From positions 214,847 through 278,846 of the forward strand of contig NZ_VOLR01000002.1 of assembly GCF_007954355.1 (NCBI RefSeq): a DNA stretch of 64,000 nucleotides. The letters are read 5' to 3'. This DNA comes from Colwellia hornerae. GTDB taxonomy: Bacteria > Pseudomonadota > Gammaproteobacteria > Enterobacterales > Alteromonadaceae. Below, in pieces: positions 45,081 to 53,648 of the stretch (within the stretch, counting starts at the first letter, position 1; each line of letters opens with the position of its first letter). Made by a program: the position numbers and the translations under genes. Under the pieces are notes generated by a model, which saw nothing but the letters and a program-made list of their open reading frames with translations, did not search any database and was not told the DNA's origin.

Positions 45081-46313
45081 TTAAACTTTTTTAAAGATTA
45101 ATGAACCGTTCGTGCCACCAAAGCCAAAAGAATTACATAAAGCATATTCTAAATTGACATCACGTGCCGTATGGGCAATATAATCTAGATCACAACCTTC
45201 GCTGGGATTATCTAAGTTTATTGTCGGCGGTACCACATTATTCATTAAGGCTTGCACCGTAAAAATAGTTTCAACCGCACCTGCTGCGCCCAACAAATGA
45301 CCGGTCATTGACTTTGTAGAACCCATCATCAGTTTATAAGCATTGTCGCCAAAGACCGATTTTACTGCGTTGGTTTCGGCAATATCACCTGCGGGTGTTG
45401 ATGTACCATGAGCATTAATATAACCAATTTTACTTTGGTCAACTTTTGCGTCATTAATCGCATTAATCATCGCGCGCGCGCCACCTTCGCCATTGGCAGG
45501 TGGTGAGGTCATATGGTAAGCATCAGCACTCATGCCAAAGCCAACCAGCTCTGAATAAATTTTTGCACCACGCGCTTTGGCATGTTCATACTCTTCGAGT
45601 ACTAAAACACCCGCACCATCGCCCAAGACAAAACCATCGCGGTCTTTATCCCAAGGACGTGAAGCTTGCTCTGGTGCATCATTACGCGTTGATAACGCGC
45701 GTGCAGCACCAAAACCGCCAATGCCAGTTCGTGTTGAAGCTTTTTCAGCTCCACCCGCTAACATAGCATCAGCATCACCGTAAGCTATCATGCGAGCTGC
45801 ATGACCAATATTATGCACACCACTTGTACAAGCAGTCGCAATAGAAATATTAGGGCCTCTTAAGCCATGCATCATCGACAAGTGACCAGAAATCATATTG
45901 ATGATGGTGGAAGGCACAAAAAATGGTGATAACTTACGAGGACCTGCATTAAGCATTTTCTCGACGTTTTCTTCAATTAATCCTAGGCCGCCAATACCCG
46001 CGCCAACAGCAACACCAATTCTATGGGTGTTTATATCATCAACTTCAAGACCTGAGTCTTTAAAAGCCTGTGCACCTGCGGCAACACCATATTGAATAAA
46101 AAGATCCATTTTCTTGGCTTCTTTTCGTGCAATATAATTTTCTGCATTAAAGTTTTTAATTAAACCTGCAAACTTGGTGGTGTATACAGAGGTATCAAAA
46201 TGTTCAATATTACTAATACCACTTTTACCCAGCAGTAAATTTTGCCAAGTAGATTCAGGACAGTTGCCCAAAGGGCTTAACATACCAAGACCGGTAACAA
46301 CAACGCGTCTCAT
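45081..46313 (-). CDS. fabF: 3-oxoacyl-ACP synthase II
   Basis: 410 residues. Condenses acyl-ACP with malonyl-ACP and sets unsaturated fatty acid content in the cold. The Cys-His-His triad is present: [12 protein letters not shown] (Cys near 163), [11 protein letters not shown] and [14 protein letters not shown]. The start at [10 protein letters not shown] has GGAGG 9 bases upstream. It follows acpP at 187 bp, with the acpP terminator between. Confidence 0.96.
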   Translation of the reverse strand: MRRVVVTGLGMLSPLGNCPESTWQNLLLGKSGISNIEHFDTSVYTTKFAGLIKNFNAENYIARKEAKKMDLFIQYGVAAGAQAFKDSGLEVDDINTHRIGVAVGAGIGGLGLIEENVEKMLNAGPRKLSPFFVPSTIINMISGHLSMMHGLRGPNISIATACTSGVHNIGHAARMIAYGDADAMLAGGAEKASTRTGIGGFGAARALSTRNDAPEQASRPWDKDRDGFVLGDGAGVLVLEEYEHAKARGAKIYSELVGFGMSADAYHMTSPPANGEGGARAMINAINDAKVDQSKIGYINAHGTSTPAGDIAETNAVKSVFGDNAYKLMMGSTKSMTGHLLGAAGAVETIFTVQALMNNVVPPTINLDNPSEGCDLDYIAHTARDVNLEYALCNSFGFGGTNGSLIFKKV

Positions 46314-46400
46314 GACTATGTGCCTCCGCTAAGAGTTTATAAAGGATAGGAAGTCGTTATATTCTCATGCTGAGAACGTAACAAACATAAATCGTAGATA

Positions 46401-46428
46401 AAAAAACAGGCGGTAAAAACCGCCTGAA
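46401..46428 (-). terminator. Terminator after acpP
   Basis: A CAGGCGG/CCGCCTG hairpin with a T run on the minus strand, about 70 bp after acpP. Confidence 0.85.
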
Positions 46429-46500
46429 TGTGTACATTAAATTCTCATTTAAAAGCCTGGCTTTAAAACCAGCAACTGAAAATCAATAATTATGTTGTAA

Positions 46501-46734
46501 TTATTGGTTAGCAGTTACGTAATCAACAGCTGCTTGAACAGTTGTGATTTTTTCAGCTTCTTCATCTGGAATTTCAGTATCAAATTCTTCTTCTAACGCC
46601 ATGACTAATTCAACAGTGTCTAAAGAGTCAGCACCTAGGTCGTCAACAAAAGAAGAGCTAATTTTAACTTCTTCTTCACTTACACCTAATTGTTCAACTG
46701 TAATTTTTCTTACGCGTTCTTCAATAGTACTCAT
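46501..46734 (-). CDS. acpP: Acyl carrier protein
   Basis: 77 residues. The phosphopantetheine-accepting serine is in [19 protein letters not shown]. It carries fatty acyl chains during synthesis. The protein is acidic and ends [19 protein letters not shown], typical of AcpP. It lies between fabG and fabF. Confidence 0.98.
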   Translation of the reverse strand: MSTIEERVRKITVEQLGVSEEEVKISSSFVDDLGADSLDTVELVMALEEEFDTEIPDEEAEKITTVQAAVDYVTANQ

Positions 46735-46894
46735 TTTTTTTCCTTTCTAAAAAATATAATTTTTCATAATTGTGTGTAGTTTATTCGTCAACAGCCTAGC
46801 TTGCAAGCTTCTAATTTTAATTTTCGTCTGGTCTAACCTGTTGACTGCTCTAAATTTGTTCAATTTGTTGGCTCAATAATACTAAGCCAACGAA

Positions 46895-47629
46895 TTAAAC
46901 CATATACATACCGCCGTTTACATGCAATGTTTCGCCGGTAATATATGCTGCGCCATCGGAAGCTAGAAAAACAACTGCGTTAGCAATTTCTTCAGGCTTA
47001 CCTAAGCGATTTGCCGGTACTTGAGAAAAAATACCTTCTTTTTGCTCATCTGTTAAGGTTTGTGTCATATCGGTATCGATAAATCCCGGCGACACAGTAT
47101 TAACAGTTATGCCACGAGATGCAACCTCACGCGCTAATGATTTTGTAAAACCAATCAATCCAGCTTTTGCGGTTGCATAATTTACTTGCCCTGCATTGCC
47201 CATAGTGCCTACTACTGAGCCAATATTAATAATGCGGCCATGGCGTTTTTTCATCATAGCGCGAATAACCGCTTTACTGATTTTAAACACGGATGAAAGA
47301 TTAGTATCAATAATATCTTGCCATTCATCATCTTTCATTCGCATAAATAAATTATCACGCGTAATACCAGCATTATTGACTAAAATATCAATGCCACCGT
47401 GATTTTCTTTGATCGCTACAAACATAGCAGCAATGGAGTCATTGTCAGTAACGTTAAGCACCAAACCATGACCTTCGCCTAAATATTCACTAATGTTATC
47501 AGCGCCATGTGCTGATGTTGCCGTACCTAATACCGTTGCACCCAACGCTTTAAATTGGCTTGCAATAGCTTTGCCAATACCGCGACTTGCGCCAGTAACT
47601 AAGACGACTTTTCCTTCAAAAGAAAACAT
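46895..47629 (-). CDS. fabG: 3-oxoacyl-ACP reductase
   Basis: 244 residues. A short-chain dehydrogenase that reduces 3-oxoacyl-ACP with NADPH. The NADP motif TGASRGIGKAI is at about 13-23, NNAGITRDN at about 86, and the catalytic Ser-Tyr-Lys set in INIGSVVG and YATAKAGLIG. It follows fabD by 8 bp, so the two are probably coupled. Confidence 0.96.
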   Translation of the reverse strand: MFSFEGKVVLVTGASRGIGKAIASQFKALGATVLGTATSAHGADNISEYLGEGHGLVLNVTDNDSIAAMFVAIKENHGGIDILVNNAGITRDNLFMRMKDDEWQDIIDTNLSSVFKISKAVIRAMMKKRHGRIINIGSVVGTMGNAGQVNYATAKAGLIGFTKSLAREVASRGITVNTVSPGFIDTDMTQTLTDEQKEGIFSQVPANRLGKPEEIANAVVFLASDGAAYITGETLHVNGGMYMV

Positions 47630-47637
47630 AATTTACC

Positions 47638-48573
47638 CTATTTAATTGTTTCTAATGCTTTAGTTAATGATGCTTGATCATTAACTGAAACACTGGTGAT
47701 TGTTTTGTCGATACGTTTAATTAACCCTAGTAACACTTTACCTGGACCAGCTTCTACAACGAGTGAAACACCGTTCTTCGCTAGTAGCTCAATCGTTTCT
47801 GTCCAACGTACTGGACTGTATAATTGTTTTATTAAGGCTAATTTTATTGCTTCAACATCTGTTTCTGCAACAACATCAACATTATTTACCACCGGAATTT
47901 GTGGCGTATTAAAAGTGATATTATTAAATGCTTCAGCGAGCTTGTCAGCTGCATCTTTCATCAATGCACAATGCGATGGCACGCTTACGGGTAAAGGTAG
48001 CACGCGTTTTGCCCCCGCTTCTTTACATAAGACACCGGCACGTTCTACCGCGGCTTTATGACCGGCAATAACGACTTGTCCTGGCGAGTTAAAATTAACG
48101 GCGGCAACGACCTCATTATTTTGTGCTTGTTCACAGGCATCAATAATCGCTTGATCGTCAAGACCAATAATGGCCGCCATAGCACCGACGCCCTCGGGTA
48201 CAGAAGCTTGCATAAATTCACCACGTTTTTCGACTAACTTAACACCTTCAGCTAAAGAGATAACACCGGCACAAACTAATGCTGAATATTCCCCTAAACT
48301 GTGGCCAGCTAACATTGCCGGCTTACAAGCAGACTGAGATGCCCATAAACGCCATAATGCCACACTGGCGGTTAATAGTGCCGGTTGGGTGAAGTTTGTT
48401 TGATTGAGCTTTTCAACGGGGCCCTGCGCAACTAATTGCCAAAGGTTATAACCTAAAGCAGCAGACGCTTCTGAAAAAGTATTTTGTACCACTTCATTGT
48501 CAGCAAAATCAGCTAACATACCAACAGTTTGTGAACCTTGACCGGGAAAAACAAACGCTAAATTATTTTGCAT
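47638..48573 (-). CDS. fabD: Malonyl-CoA-ACP transacylase
   Basis: 311 residues. Transfers malonyl from CoA to ACP. The oxyanion and nucleophile motifs are FVFPGQGSQTVGML near the start and LAGHSLGEYSALV (Ser about 92), with PVSVPSHCALM holding the histidine. Its upstream neighbour is plsX at 121 bp; fabH, usual between these genes, is missing. Confidence 0.96.
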   Translation of the reverse strand: MQNNLAFVFPGQGSQTVGMLADFADNEVVQNTFSEASAALGYNLWQLVAQGPVEKLNQTNFTQPALLTASVALWRLWASQSACKPAMLAGHSLGEYSALVCAGVISLAEGVKLVEKRGEFMQASVPEGVGAMAAIIGLDDQAIIDACEQAQNNEVVAAVNFNSPGQVVIAGHKAAVERAGVLCKEAGAKRVLPLPVSVPSHCALMKDAADKLAEAFNNITFNTPQIPVVNNVDVVAETDVEAIKLALIKQLYSPVRWTETIELLAKNGVSLVVEAGPGKVLLGLIKRIDKTITSVSVNDQASLTKALETIK

Positions 48574-48694
48574 TTTATTACCTAATGTTTATTTGTGTTT
48601 TAATTAAAGGTGTATTGATGATACTTAATGGATTATTTTCTTGATAAAAAGATAATGCTTTAAATACGCTTTACGTTAACTCAATACTAATAAT

Positions 48695-49726
48695 TTATTT
48701 GCGACCACAAGCAAAACCATTTTCAAGTTTGTCTTTTATTTTTTCTGGCACTTGACGTTCAATTTCTTTTATCGCCTCTAATATTGCCATATAAAAAGCT
48801 TTTGAACTGGCATCGCCATGACTCTTGACCACAATACCGCGTAATCCTATCAGACTTGCGCCGTTATACTGGTCGGGGTTCAGGGGTTTAAAGAGTTTTT
48901 TTAACGTTGAGGACAATAATCGACCAACTATTCGGGTAAAAAGGTTGCGTGATAGCACAGTATTCATTTTTTGATAGACCAAACGAGCAACACCTTCACA
49001 GGTTTTCAACGCAACATTACCGACAAAACCATCACAAACAATCACATCTGCTTTGTTGGTAAAAATATCATTACCTTCGACAAAGCCGATATAATTAATA
49101 TCACTGTTTTGCGCTAACTTTGCTGCAGTTTGTTTTATATGATCGCTACCTTTCATTTCTTCCTCACCCATATTCAACAAAGCGATGCGTGGCGACTTAA
49201 TGCCATCGACTTGCTCAGCCATAACAGAGCCCATGACAGCAAACTGATATAAAACATTAGAGTCACAAAAAACATTGGCGCCTAAGTCGAGCATAAAGAC
49301 ATGTTTGTTTTCGTCATGGGTGGGTAGAGAAGAAATTAATGCCGGACGTTCAACGCCAACAAGTGTTTTCAGAACGAAATGAGCCATTGAAAAGAGTGCA
49401 CCGGTATTGCCGGCACTTACACAGGCTTGTGCTTTATTTTCATGGACTAGGTCAAGTGACTTTCGCATTGAAGAATTTTTTTTGTTACGCAGAGCAACAA
49501 TAGGTTTATCGTCCATTGCCACTATTTCAGTGGTTGGAAAAATGGTTAGTTGAGGATGTTGAGCACACTGATGTTTGGATAATTCAGCGTTAATAATATT
49601 GACATCACCGCAAAGAATGAGATGAAGTTCTGGAATGTTTTTCACTGCTAAAACGGCAGCAGGAATTGTTATAAGGGGGCCTTTATCGCCCCCCATAACA
49701 TCTAACGCTATGGTTAGACTTTTCAA
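48695..49726 (-). CDS. plsX: Phosphate acyltransferase PlsX
   Basis: 343 residues. Makes acyl-phosphate from acyl-ACP for phospholipid synthesis. Motifs: TIALDVMGGDKGP at the start, GNTGALFSMAHFVL, SLPTHDENKHVFMLDLGAN and VCDGFVGNVALKTCEG. It begins 10 bp after rpmF, the usual gammaproteobacterial order. Confidence 0.96.
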   Translation of the reverse strand: MKSLTIALDVMGGDKGPLITIPAAVLAVKNIPELHLILCGDVNIINAELSKHQCAQHPQLTIFPTTEIVAMDDKPIVALRNKKNSSMRKSLDLVHENKAQACVSAGNTGALFSMAHFVLKTLVGVERPALISSLPTHDENKHVFMLDLGANVFCDSNVLYQFAVMGSVMAEQVDGIKSPRIALLNMGEEEMKGSDHIKQTAAKLAQNSDINYIGFVEGNDIFTNKADVIVCDGFVGNVALKTCEGVARLVYQKMNTVLSRNLFTRIVGRLLSSTLKKLFKPLNPDQYNGASLIGLRGIVVKSHGDASSKAFYMAILEAIKEIERQVPEKIKDKLENGFACGRK

Positions 49727-49736
49727 AGCAATCAGC

Positions 49737-49907
49737 TTACTTGTTGATTACTTGAACACCTTTGTAAAAGCCATCAGCTGTTACATGATGACGACGGTGT
49801 GTTTCACCAGATACTGGATCTACTGATAAGTTTTCTGTTGTTACTGCGTCATGTGAACGGCGCATGCCACGTCTTGAACGAGACTTTTTGCTCTTTTGAA
49901 CTGCCAT
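49737..49907 (-). CDS. rpmF: 50S ribosomal protein L32
   Basis: 56 residues, [19 protein letters not shown] to KGVQVINK. It is the standard short L32 of gammaproteobacteria, without the zinc cysteines, located between yceD and plsX as in E. coli. AGGAGTAG lies just before the ATG. Confidence 0.96.
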   Translation of the reverse strand: MAVQKSKKSRSRRGMRRSHDAVTTENLSVDPVSGETHRRHHVTADGFYKGVQVINK

Positions 49908-49954
49908 TAGCTACTCCTAAAAATCGGTTAATCGTTATTAATTAAATAAATTGT

Positions 49955-50467
49955 TTATTTAAATTTCTGTAATACATCAAAAGGGTTTGGTTTTTCAAGC
50001 TCTTCAGGCAATTCGCCCCATACACTGTCAACTGGTGCCTGACATTGACTGGGCTCATGCATTGCAATTAATGGAATTGCGAGTAATAACTCTTCTTCCA
50101 CTAATTCTAGCAGGTTAACTTCACCATTTTCATCTAATTCTATTGCGTCATAATATGACGGCAATGCTTCAGCGGCTTCATCATCTTTAGCAGGACTAAG
50201 AGTAAACTCTACATCCAAATCTATTATCAATGGTTCAGTACAACGCTGACAAGTTAATGCTACTGATACGGATCCTGTTCCTGATATGACATTCAAGCCG
50301 AGATCATCCACATCAAAATTAACATTAACCTGCATCTGCTCATTGCATGGAGTACACACTTCAAGCAATCTGTTCATCCCCGACACTTCAAAGAAGCCGT
50401 CACACACCAACCTACGTTGGGCGCTCTTTCGGGGGTTTATCATTATCGGGAGTTTAAGATTTTGCAT
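49955..50467 (-). CDS. yceD: YceD/DUF177 protein (23S rRNA accumulation protein)
   Basis: 170 residues, close to E. coli YceD along its length: QNLKLPIMINPRKSAQRRL, the CxxC-type CQRCTEPL, and the C-terminal WGELPEELEKPNPFDVL. It supports accumulation of 23S rRNA. It lies upstream of rpmF and divergent from yceF. Confidence 0.95.
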   Translation of the reverse strand: MQNLKLPIMINPRKSAQRRLVCDGFFEVSGMNRLLEVCTPCNEQMQVNVNFDVDDLGLNVISGTGSVSVALTCQRCTEPLIIDLDVEFTLSPAKDDEAAEALPSYYDAIELDENGEVNLLELVEEELLLAIPLIAMHEPSQCQAPVDSVWGELPEELEKPNPFDVLQKFK

Positions 50468-50586
50468 AAGGCGCGCATATTAATGTGCTTGCCCCCTGCT
50501 GTCAAAAGAAAAATAACAATTTTTGTTTAAAAATTAAAGAAAGCCCACATATTATTGTATAACTGTTTATATTTTGAGTAATTACT

Positions 50587-51177
50587 GTGAAAACATTAGT
50601 TTTAGCTTCTACCTCGCCTTTTCGAAAAATTATTTTAGAAAAGTTAAACTTAGCCTTTGATTGTGCAAAACCCAATGTTGATGAAACAGCACTAACGAAT
50701 GAAACAGCTATTGAACTTGTGGAACGTTTAGCCGTAGAAAAAGCAAAGGCTGTTGCCAGTCAATTTCCCAATGCGTTAATTATTGGTTCGGATCAAGTGG
50801 CTTTATCTGCAGGAAAGATATTAGGTAAACCGCACAATTTTGAAAATGGCTTTAAACAACTGAGCAGTTTTAGCGGCAAAGCAGTAGAGTTTCATACCGG
50901 TTTATGTGTGTTCGATAGTTCAACAGGAAAAAGCCTCTCGGTAGTTGAATTGTTTACCGTACACTTTAAAGAACTGTCTGCACAAGAAATTACCGCCTAT
51001 TTGCATGCAGAGGAGCCTTATAACTGCGCAGGGAGTTTTAAAAGTGAAGGACTAGGTATCTGCTTATTTGAAAAGCTTGAGGGTGATGATCCTAATACCT
51101 TAATAGGTTTACCGTTAATTAGACTGATTAGTTTACTTAAAGCGCAAGGTTTAGATGTATTACAAGCGCAAAAATAA
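50587..51177 (+). CDS. yceF: Maf-type nucleotide pyrophosphatase (YceF, m7GTP)
   Basis: 196 residues. The Maf signature LASTSPFRKIILEKL opens the protein, with DETAL, IIGSDQVALS and CAGSFKSEGLG following. YceF-type Maf proteins hydrolyse m7GTP and related nucleotides. It is divergent from yceD with a short shared promoter region. Confidence 0.95.
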   Translation: MKTLVLASTSPFRKIILEKLNLAFDCAKPNVDETALTNETAIELVERLAVEKAKAVASQFPNALIIGSDQVALSAGKILGKPHNFENGFKQLSSFSGKAVEFHTGLCVFDSSTGKSLSVVELFTVHFKELSAQEITAYLHAEEPYNCAGSFKSEGLGICLFEKLEGDDPNTLIGLPLIRLISLLKAQGLDVLQAQK

Positions 51178-51250
51178 CAGCGCTAGTAGCAGTAGTTTAC
51201 TCCGTGTATATAATAGCTAAGTTAACTTAGCTTAATTGTCGATGACATAC

Positions 51251-51282
51251 TTTGCTCTTTAATTAACAAATTAAAGAGCAAA
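51251..51282. terminator. Hairpin between converging yceF and the HAD gene
   Basis: A perfect 14-bp AT-rich stem (TTTGCTCTTTAATT with AATTAAAGAGCAAA) in the gap between two convergent genes. No long T run follows, so its strength as a terminator is uncertain. A second palindrome, AGCTAAGTTAACTTAGCT, lies about 25 bp to its left. Confidence 0.5.
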
Positions 51283-51307
51283 CAGTTAATGACAATAGCG
51301 ATGAGTG

Positions 51308-51991
51308 TTAACCTTTAACCGCCCTATTTAACAAGAGTTGATGTAATTGAGCCAAGGAGCCAACAATCGCTTTCGGTTGATACTTTGACAGTACTTCTTC
51401 ATCGTGGACACCATAAGTAACCCCGATACTATCAATTCCTGCGCTTTGCGCCATTTCAAGATCAAAAGAAGTATCGCCTATCATCACCGCTTGATGCTTT
51501 TCAATCTTTAATTCTGCTAATAAACTGTTGATCATATCTGGATCAGGTTTAGAAATGCTTTCATCAGCACATCGAGAGGCATGGAAAAAGTGCTCGGTAT
51601 CACTCGCTAACCAAACACGTTGTAAACCTGCTCGTGCTTTTCCTGTCGCAACTGCTAATAACTTGCCTTCATTTTTTAAATTAACTAATAATTCAAGCGC
51701 ATGATCAAATAAAGGGGTCGGCGTGGTATTTACTTCAACATATTGATGCTTATATTGTGCCGTTAATAATTGCACCTGCTCTTCATTGGCCTCAGGAAAT
51801 AACGTTGCGATCGCTTTAGGTAAACTTAAGCCAATAATTTGTTTAGCTTGATGATAGGCTGGCGGTGCAAGTGATAATGCCACGGCAGTCGCTTGCATTG
51901 AGAAAACAATACGATCGACAGAGTCCATTAATGTGCCGTCCCAGTCAAAAATCACCAATTTGTAGTTATGCATATTTTCTCTATTATTCAT
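51308..51991 (-). CDS. HAD-superfamily phosphatase (phosphoglycolate-phosphatase-like)
   Basis: 227 residues, or 221 from the ATG at 51973 (MHNYKLVIFDWDGT). HAD motif I is DWDGTLMDS, motif II AVATGKAR, motif III the Lys in SKPDPDMI, and motif IV IGDTSFDLEMAQSAG. Substrate unknown. It is downstream of rluC by 95 bp on the same strand, as in many gammaproteobacteria. Confidence 0.9.
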   Translation of the reverse strand: MNNRENMHNYKLVIFDWDGTLMDSVDRIVFSMQATAVALSLAPPAYHQAKQIIGLSLPKAIATLFPEANEEQVQLLTAQYKHQYVEVNTTPTPLFDHALELLVNLKNEGKLLAVATGKARAGLQRVWLASDTEHFFHASRCADESISKPDPDMINSLLAELKIEKHQAVMIGDTSFDLEMAQSAGIDSIGVTYGVHDEEVLSKYQPKAIVGSLAQLHQLLLNRAVKG

Positions 51992-52086
51992 TTAATGATT
52001 AGGTCTTAGTTGCGAATAAGTGTTTAGTTCTCTATAGAAGATTACAGTATGATGCTAAATTTATTTCAGTATCACACTGGGGGGAA

Positions 52087-53034
52087 TTACTTTAGTTTTG
52101 TCAGAAGATTTTGTAACGAATGCTCTAACGGTGCTTCTATTTTAATTCTTTCATCGGTACTTGGATGGGTAAACTCTATACTCGCCGCATGTAAAAACAA
52201 ACGTTTGAGGCCTAGCTTTCTCATGTCTTCATCAAAGTTTTCATAGCCGTATTTTGAATCACAAGCGATAGGGTGCCCTTTAATTTGACAATGTACACGA
52301 ATTTGGTGAGTACGACCGGTGACCGGAAAAGCGCGAATGAGGGTGGCATTTTCAAAGTTTTTTAACACTTTAAAACGCGTTTCTGATTCTTTACCATTAA
52401 TATTGTCGACAACAACGACACGTTCACCCGATTTTAAATCATTCTTTTTCAAGCCTTCCGTTACACGGGTTAATTTAGTCGACCATTGCCCCTTAACTAA
52501 GGCATGATAAAATTTCTGCACCGTTTTATTACGTAACTGCTCATGCAAGTGACGTAAAGCTGAACGTTTTTTAGCAATAACTAAGCAGCCTGAAGTGTCC
52601 CTATCAAGTCGATGAACAAGTTCCAGCATTCTTGCGTCGGGGCGTAAAGCTCGCATGGCTTCAATTAAACCGAAACTTAAACCACTACCACCATGAACTG
52701 CCATGCCAGAAGGTTTGTTAATAACAATTAAACGGTCATCTTCAAACAATATTTGTTTTTCTAAGTTAGCAACAATATTTAACTTAGTTGACACTTCATT
52801 AGTATTTTCAGAAATACGAATGGGTGCTACACGAATCAGATCCTCATCTTGAATTTTGTATTCTGGTTTAGTCCGTTTTTTATTAGCCCTTATCTCACCT
52901 TTTCTTAGTAGGCGATAAATCATGCTTTTCGGCACGCCTTTTAGGGTTTTTAATAAAAAGTTATCTATTCTTTGACCAGCGTCTTCGCTATCGATTGTAT
53001 AAAATCGAACTTGGGGTTTTGTATTTTCATTCAT
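52087..53034 (-). CDS. rluC: 23S rRNA pseudouridine synthase RluC
   Basis: 315 residues. N-terminal S4 domain (about 16-70; QRIDNFLLKTLKGVPKSMIYRLLRKGEI) and a RluA-type catalytic domain with the aspartate in LVHRLDRDTSG (about 142-152), then GRTHQIRVH. It modifies U955, U2504 and U2580 of E. coli 23S rRNA. It is divergent from rne, as in E. coli. Confidence 0.96.
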   Translation of the reverse strand: MNENTKPQVRFYTIDSEDAGQRIDNFLLKTLKGVPKSMIYRLLRKGEIRANKKRTKPEYKIQDEDLIRVAPIRISENTNEVSTKLNIVANLEKQILFEDDRLIVINKPSGMAVHGGSGLSFGLIEAMRALRPDARMLELVHRLDRDTSGCLVIAKKRSALRHLHEQLRNKTVQKFYHALVKGQWSTKLTRVTEGLKKNDLKSGERVVVVDNINGKESETRFKVLKNFENATLIRAFPVTGRTHQIRVHCQIKGHPIACDSKYGYENFDEDMRKLGLKRLFLHAASIEFTHPSTDERIKIEAPLEHSLQNLLTKLK

Positions 53035-53648
53035 AAAAGCGAGTTTAACATATATATTTTCATTTTAGAGTAATTAACTCACCGATTTAATTGCCTTTTG
53101 CCTCAATTAAGTGGGATAATCTTGGCGTTATTGTTTATTTAAGACAATAAGGTAAAAAATAGAAGCTTTTAGCGAAACGTAAGAGGCAAAATGCGGCCAC
53201 ATTAATGTGCGTTATCACGATAAATTATTATCGACGACACATTAACCGAACGGCCTATTGCAAGAATTGACCTGAATAACAAGTCAAAAAACGGCATAAA
53301 CATTTTAGTCCCGCGCAACGAAAGCTATTTTGTAATGATATAAACCAAATTAGATAAGTTTCCATCGAGCAACAACCCGAATAGTAAGCCAAAACGCCGA
53401 ACTTCAAACTGCTCAACAAATATCAATTTGATAATATCGAGCACAGCACAATTTGCTGCGCGCATGAAGAAACAATTTTTCTTGGGTGAACATCACCTGA
53501 GAGTACAATCAGATTAAATAACAGCTTACAGCGCACTATGGCGCTGTGATATGACACCCGAGAGGCTGACAAATTGCTGTTACCATAGCGATAAATTGCT
53601 TTGTGTTCGAAGCTTATAGTGTTGTGACTAAAATGAGTCACTAAAACT
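53035..53648. promoter_or_regulatory. Long divergent rluC-rne leader with likely rne autoregulation
   Basis: 614 bp without a supportable gene. A promoter-like pair TTGCCT (53091-53096) and GATAAT (53115-53120), 18 bp apart, would give an rne leader of about 520 nt, longer than the ~360-nt E. coli leader known to bind RNase E. A hairpin ACAGCGC/GCGCTGT is at 53528-53547. Both are inferred from sequence only. Confidence 0.45.

Noticed and set aside
53423..53641. 72-codon minus-strand frame antisense to the rne leader
   Set aside because: No ribosome-binding site or family features; lies within the long structured rne leader.
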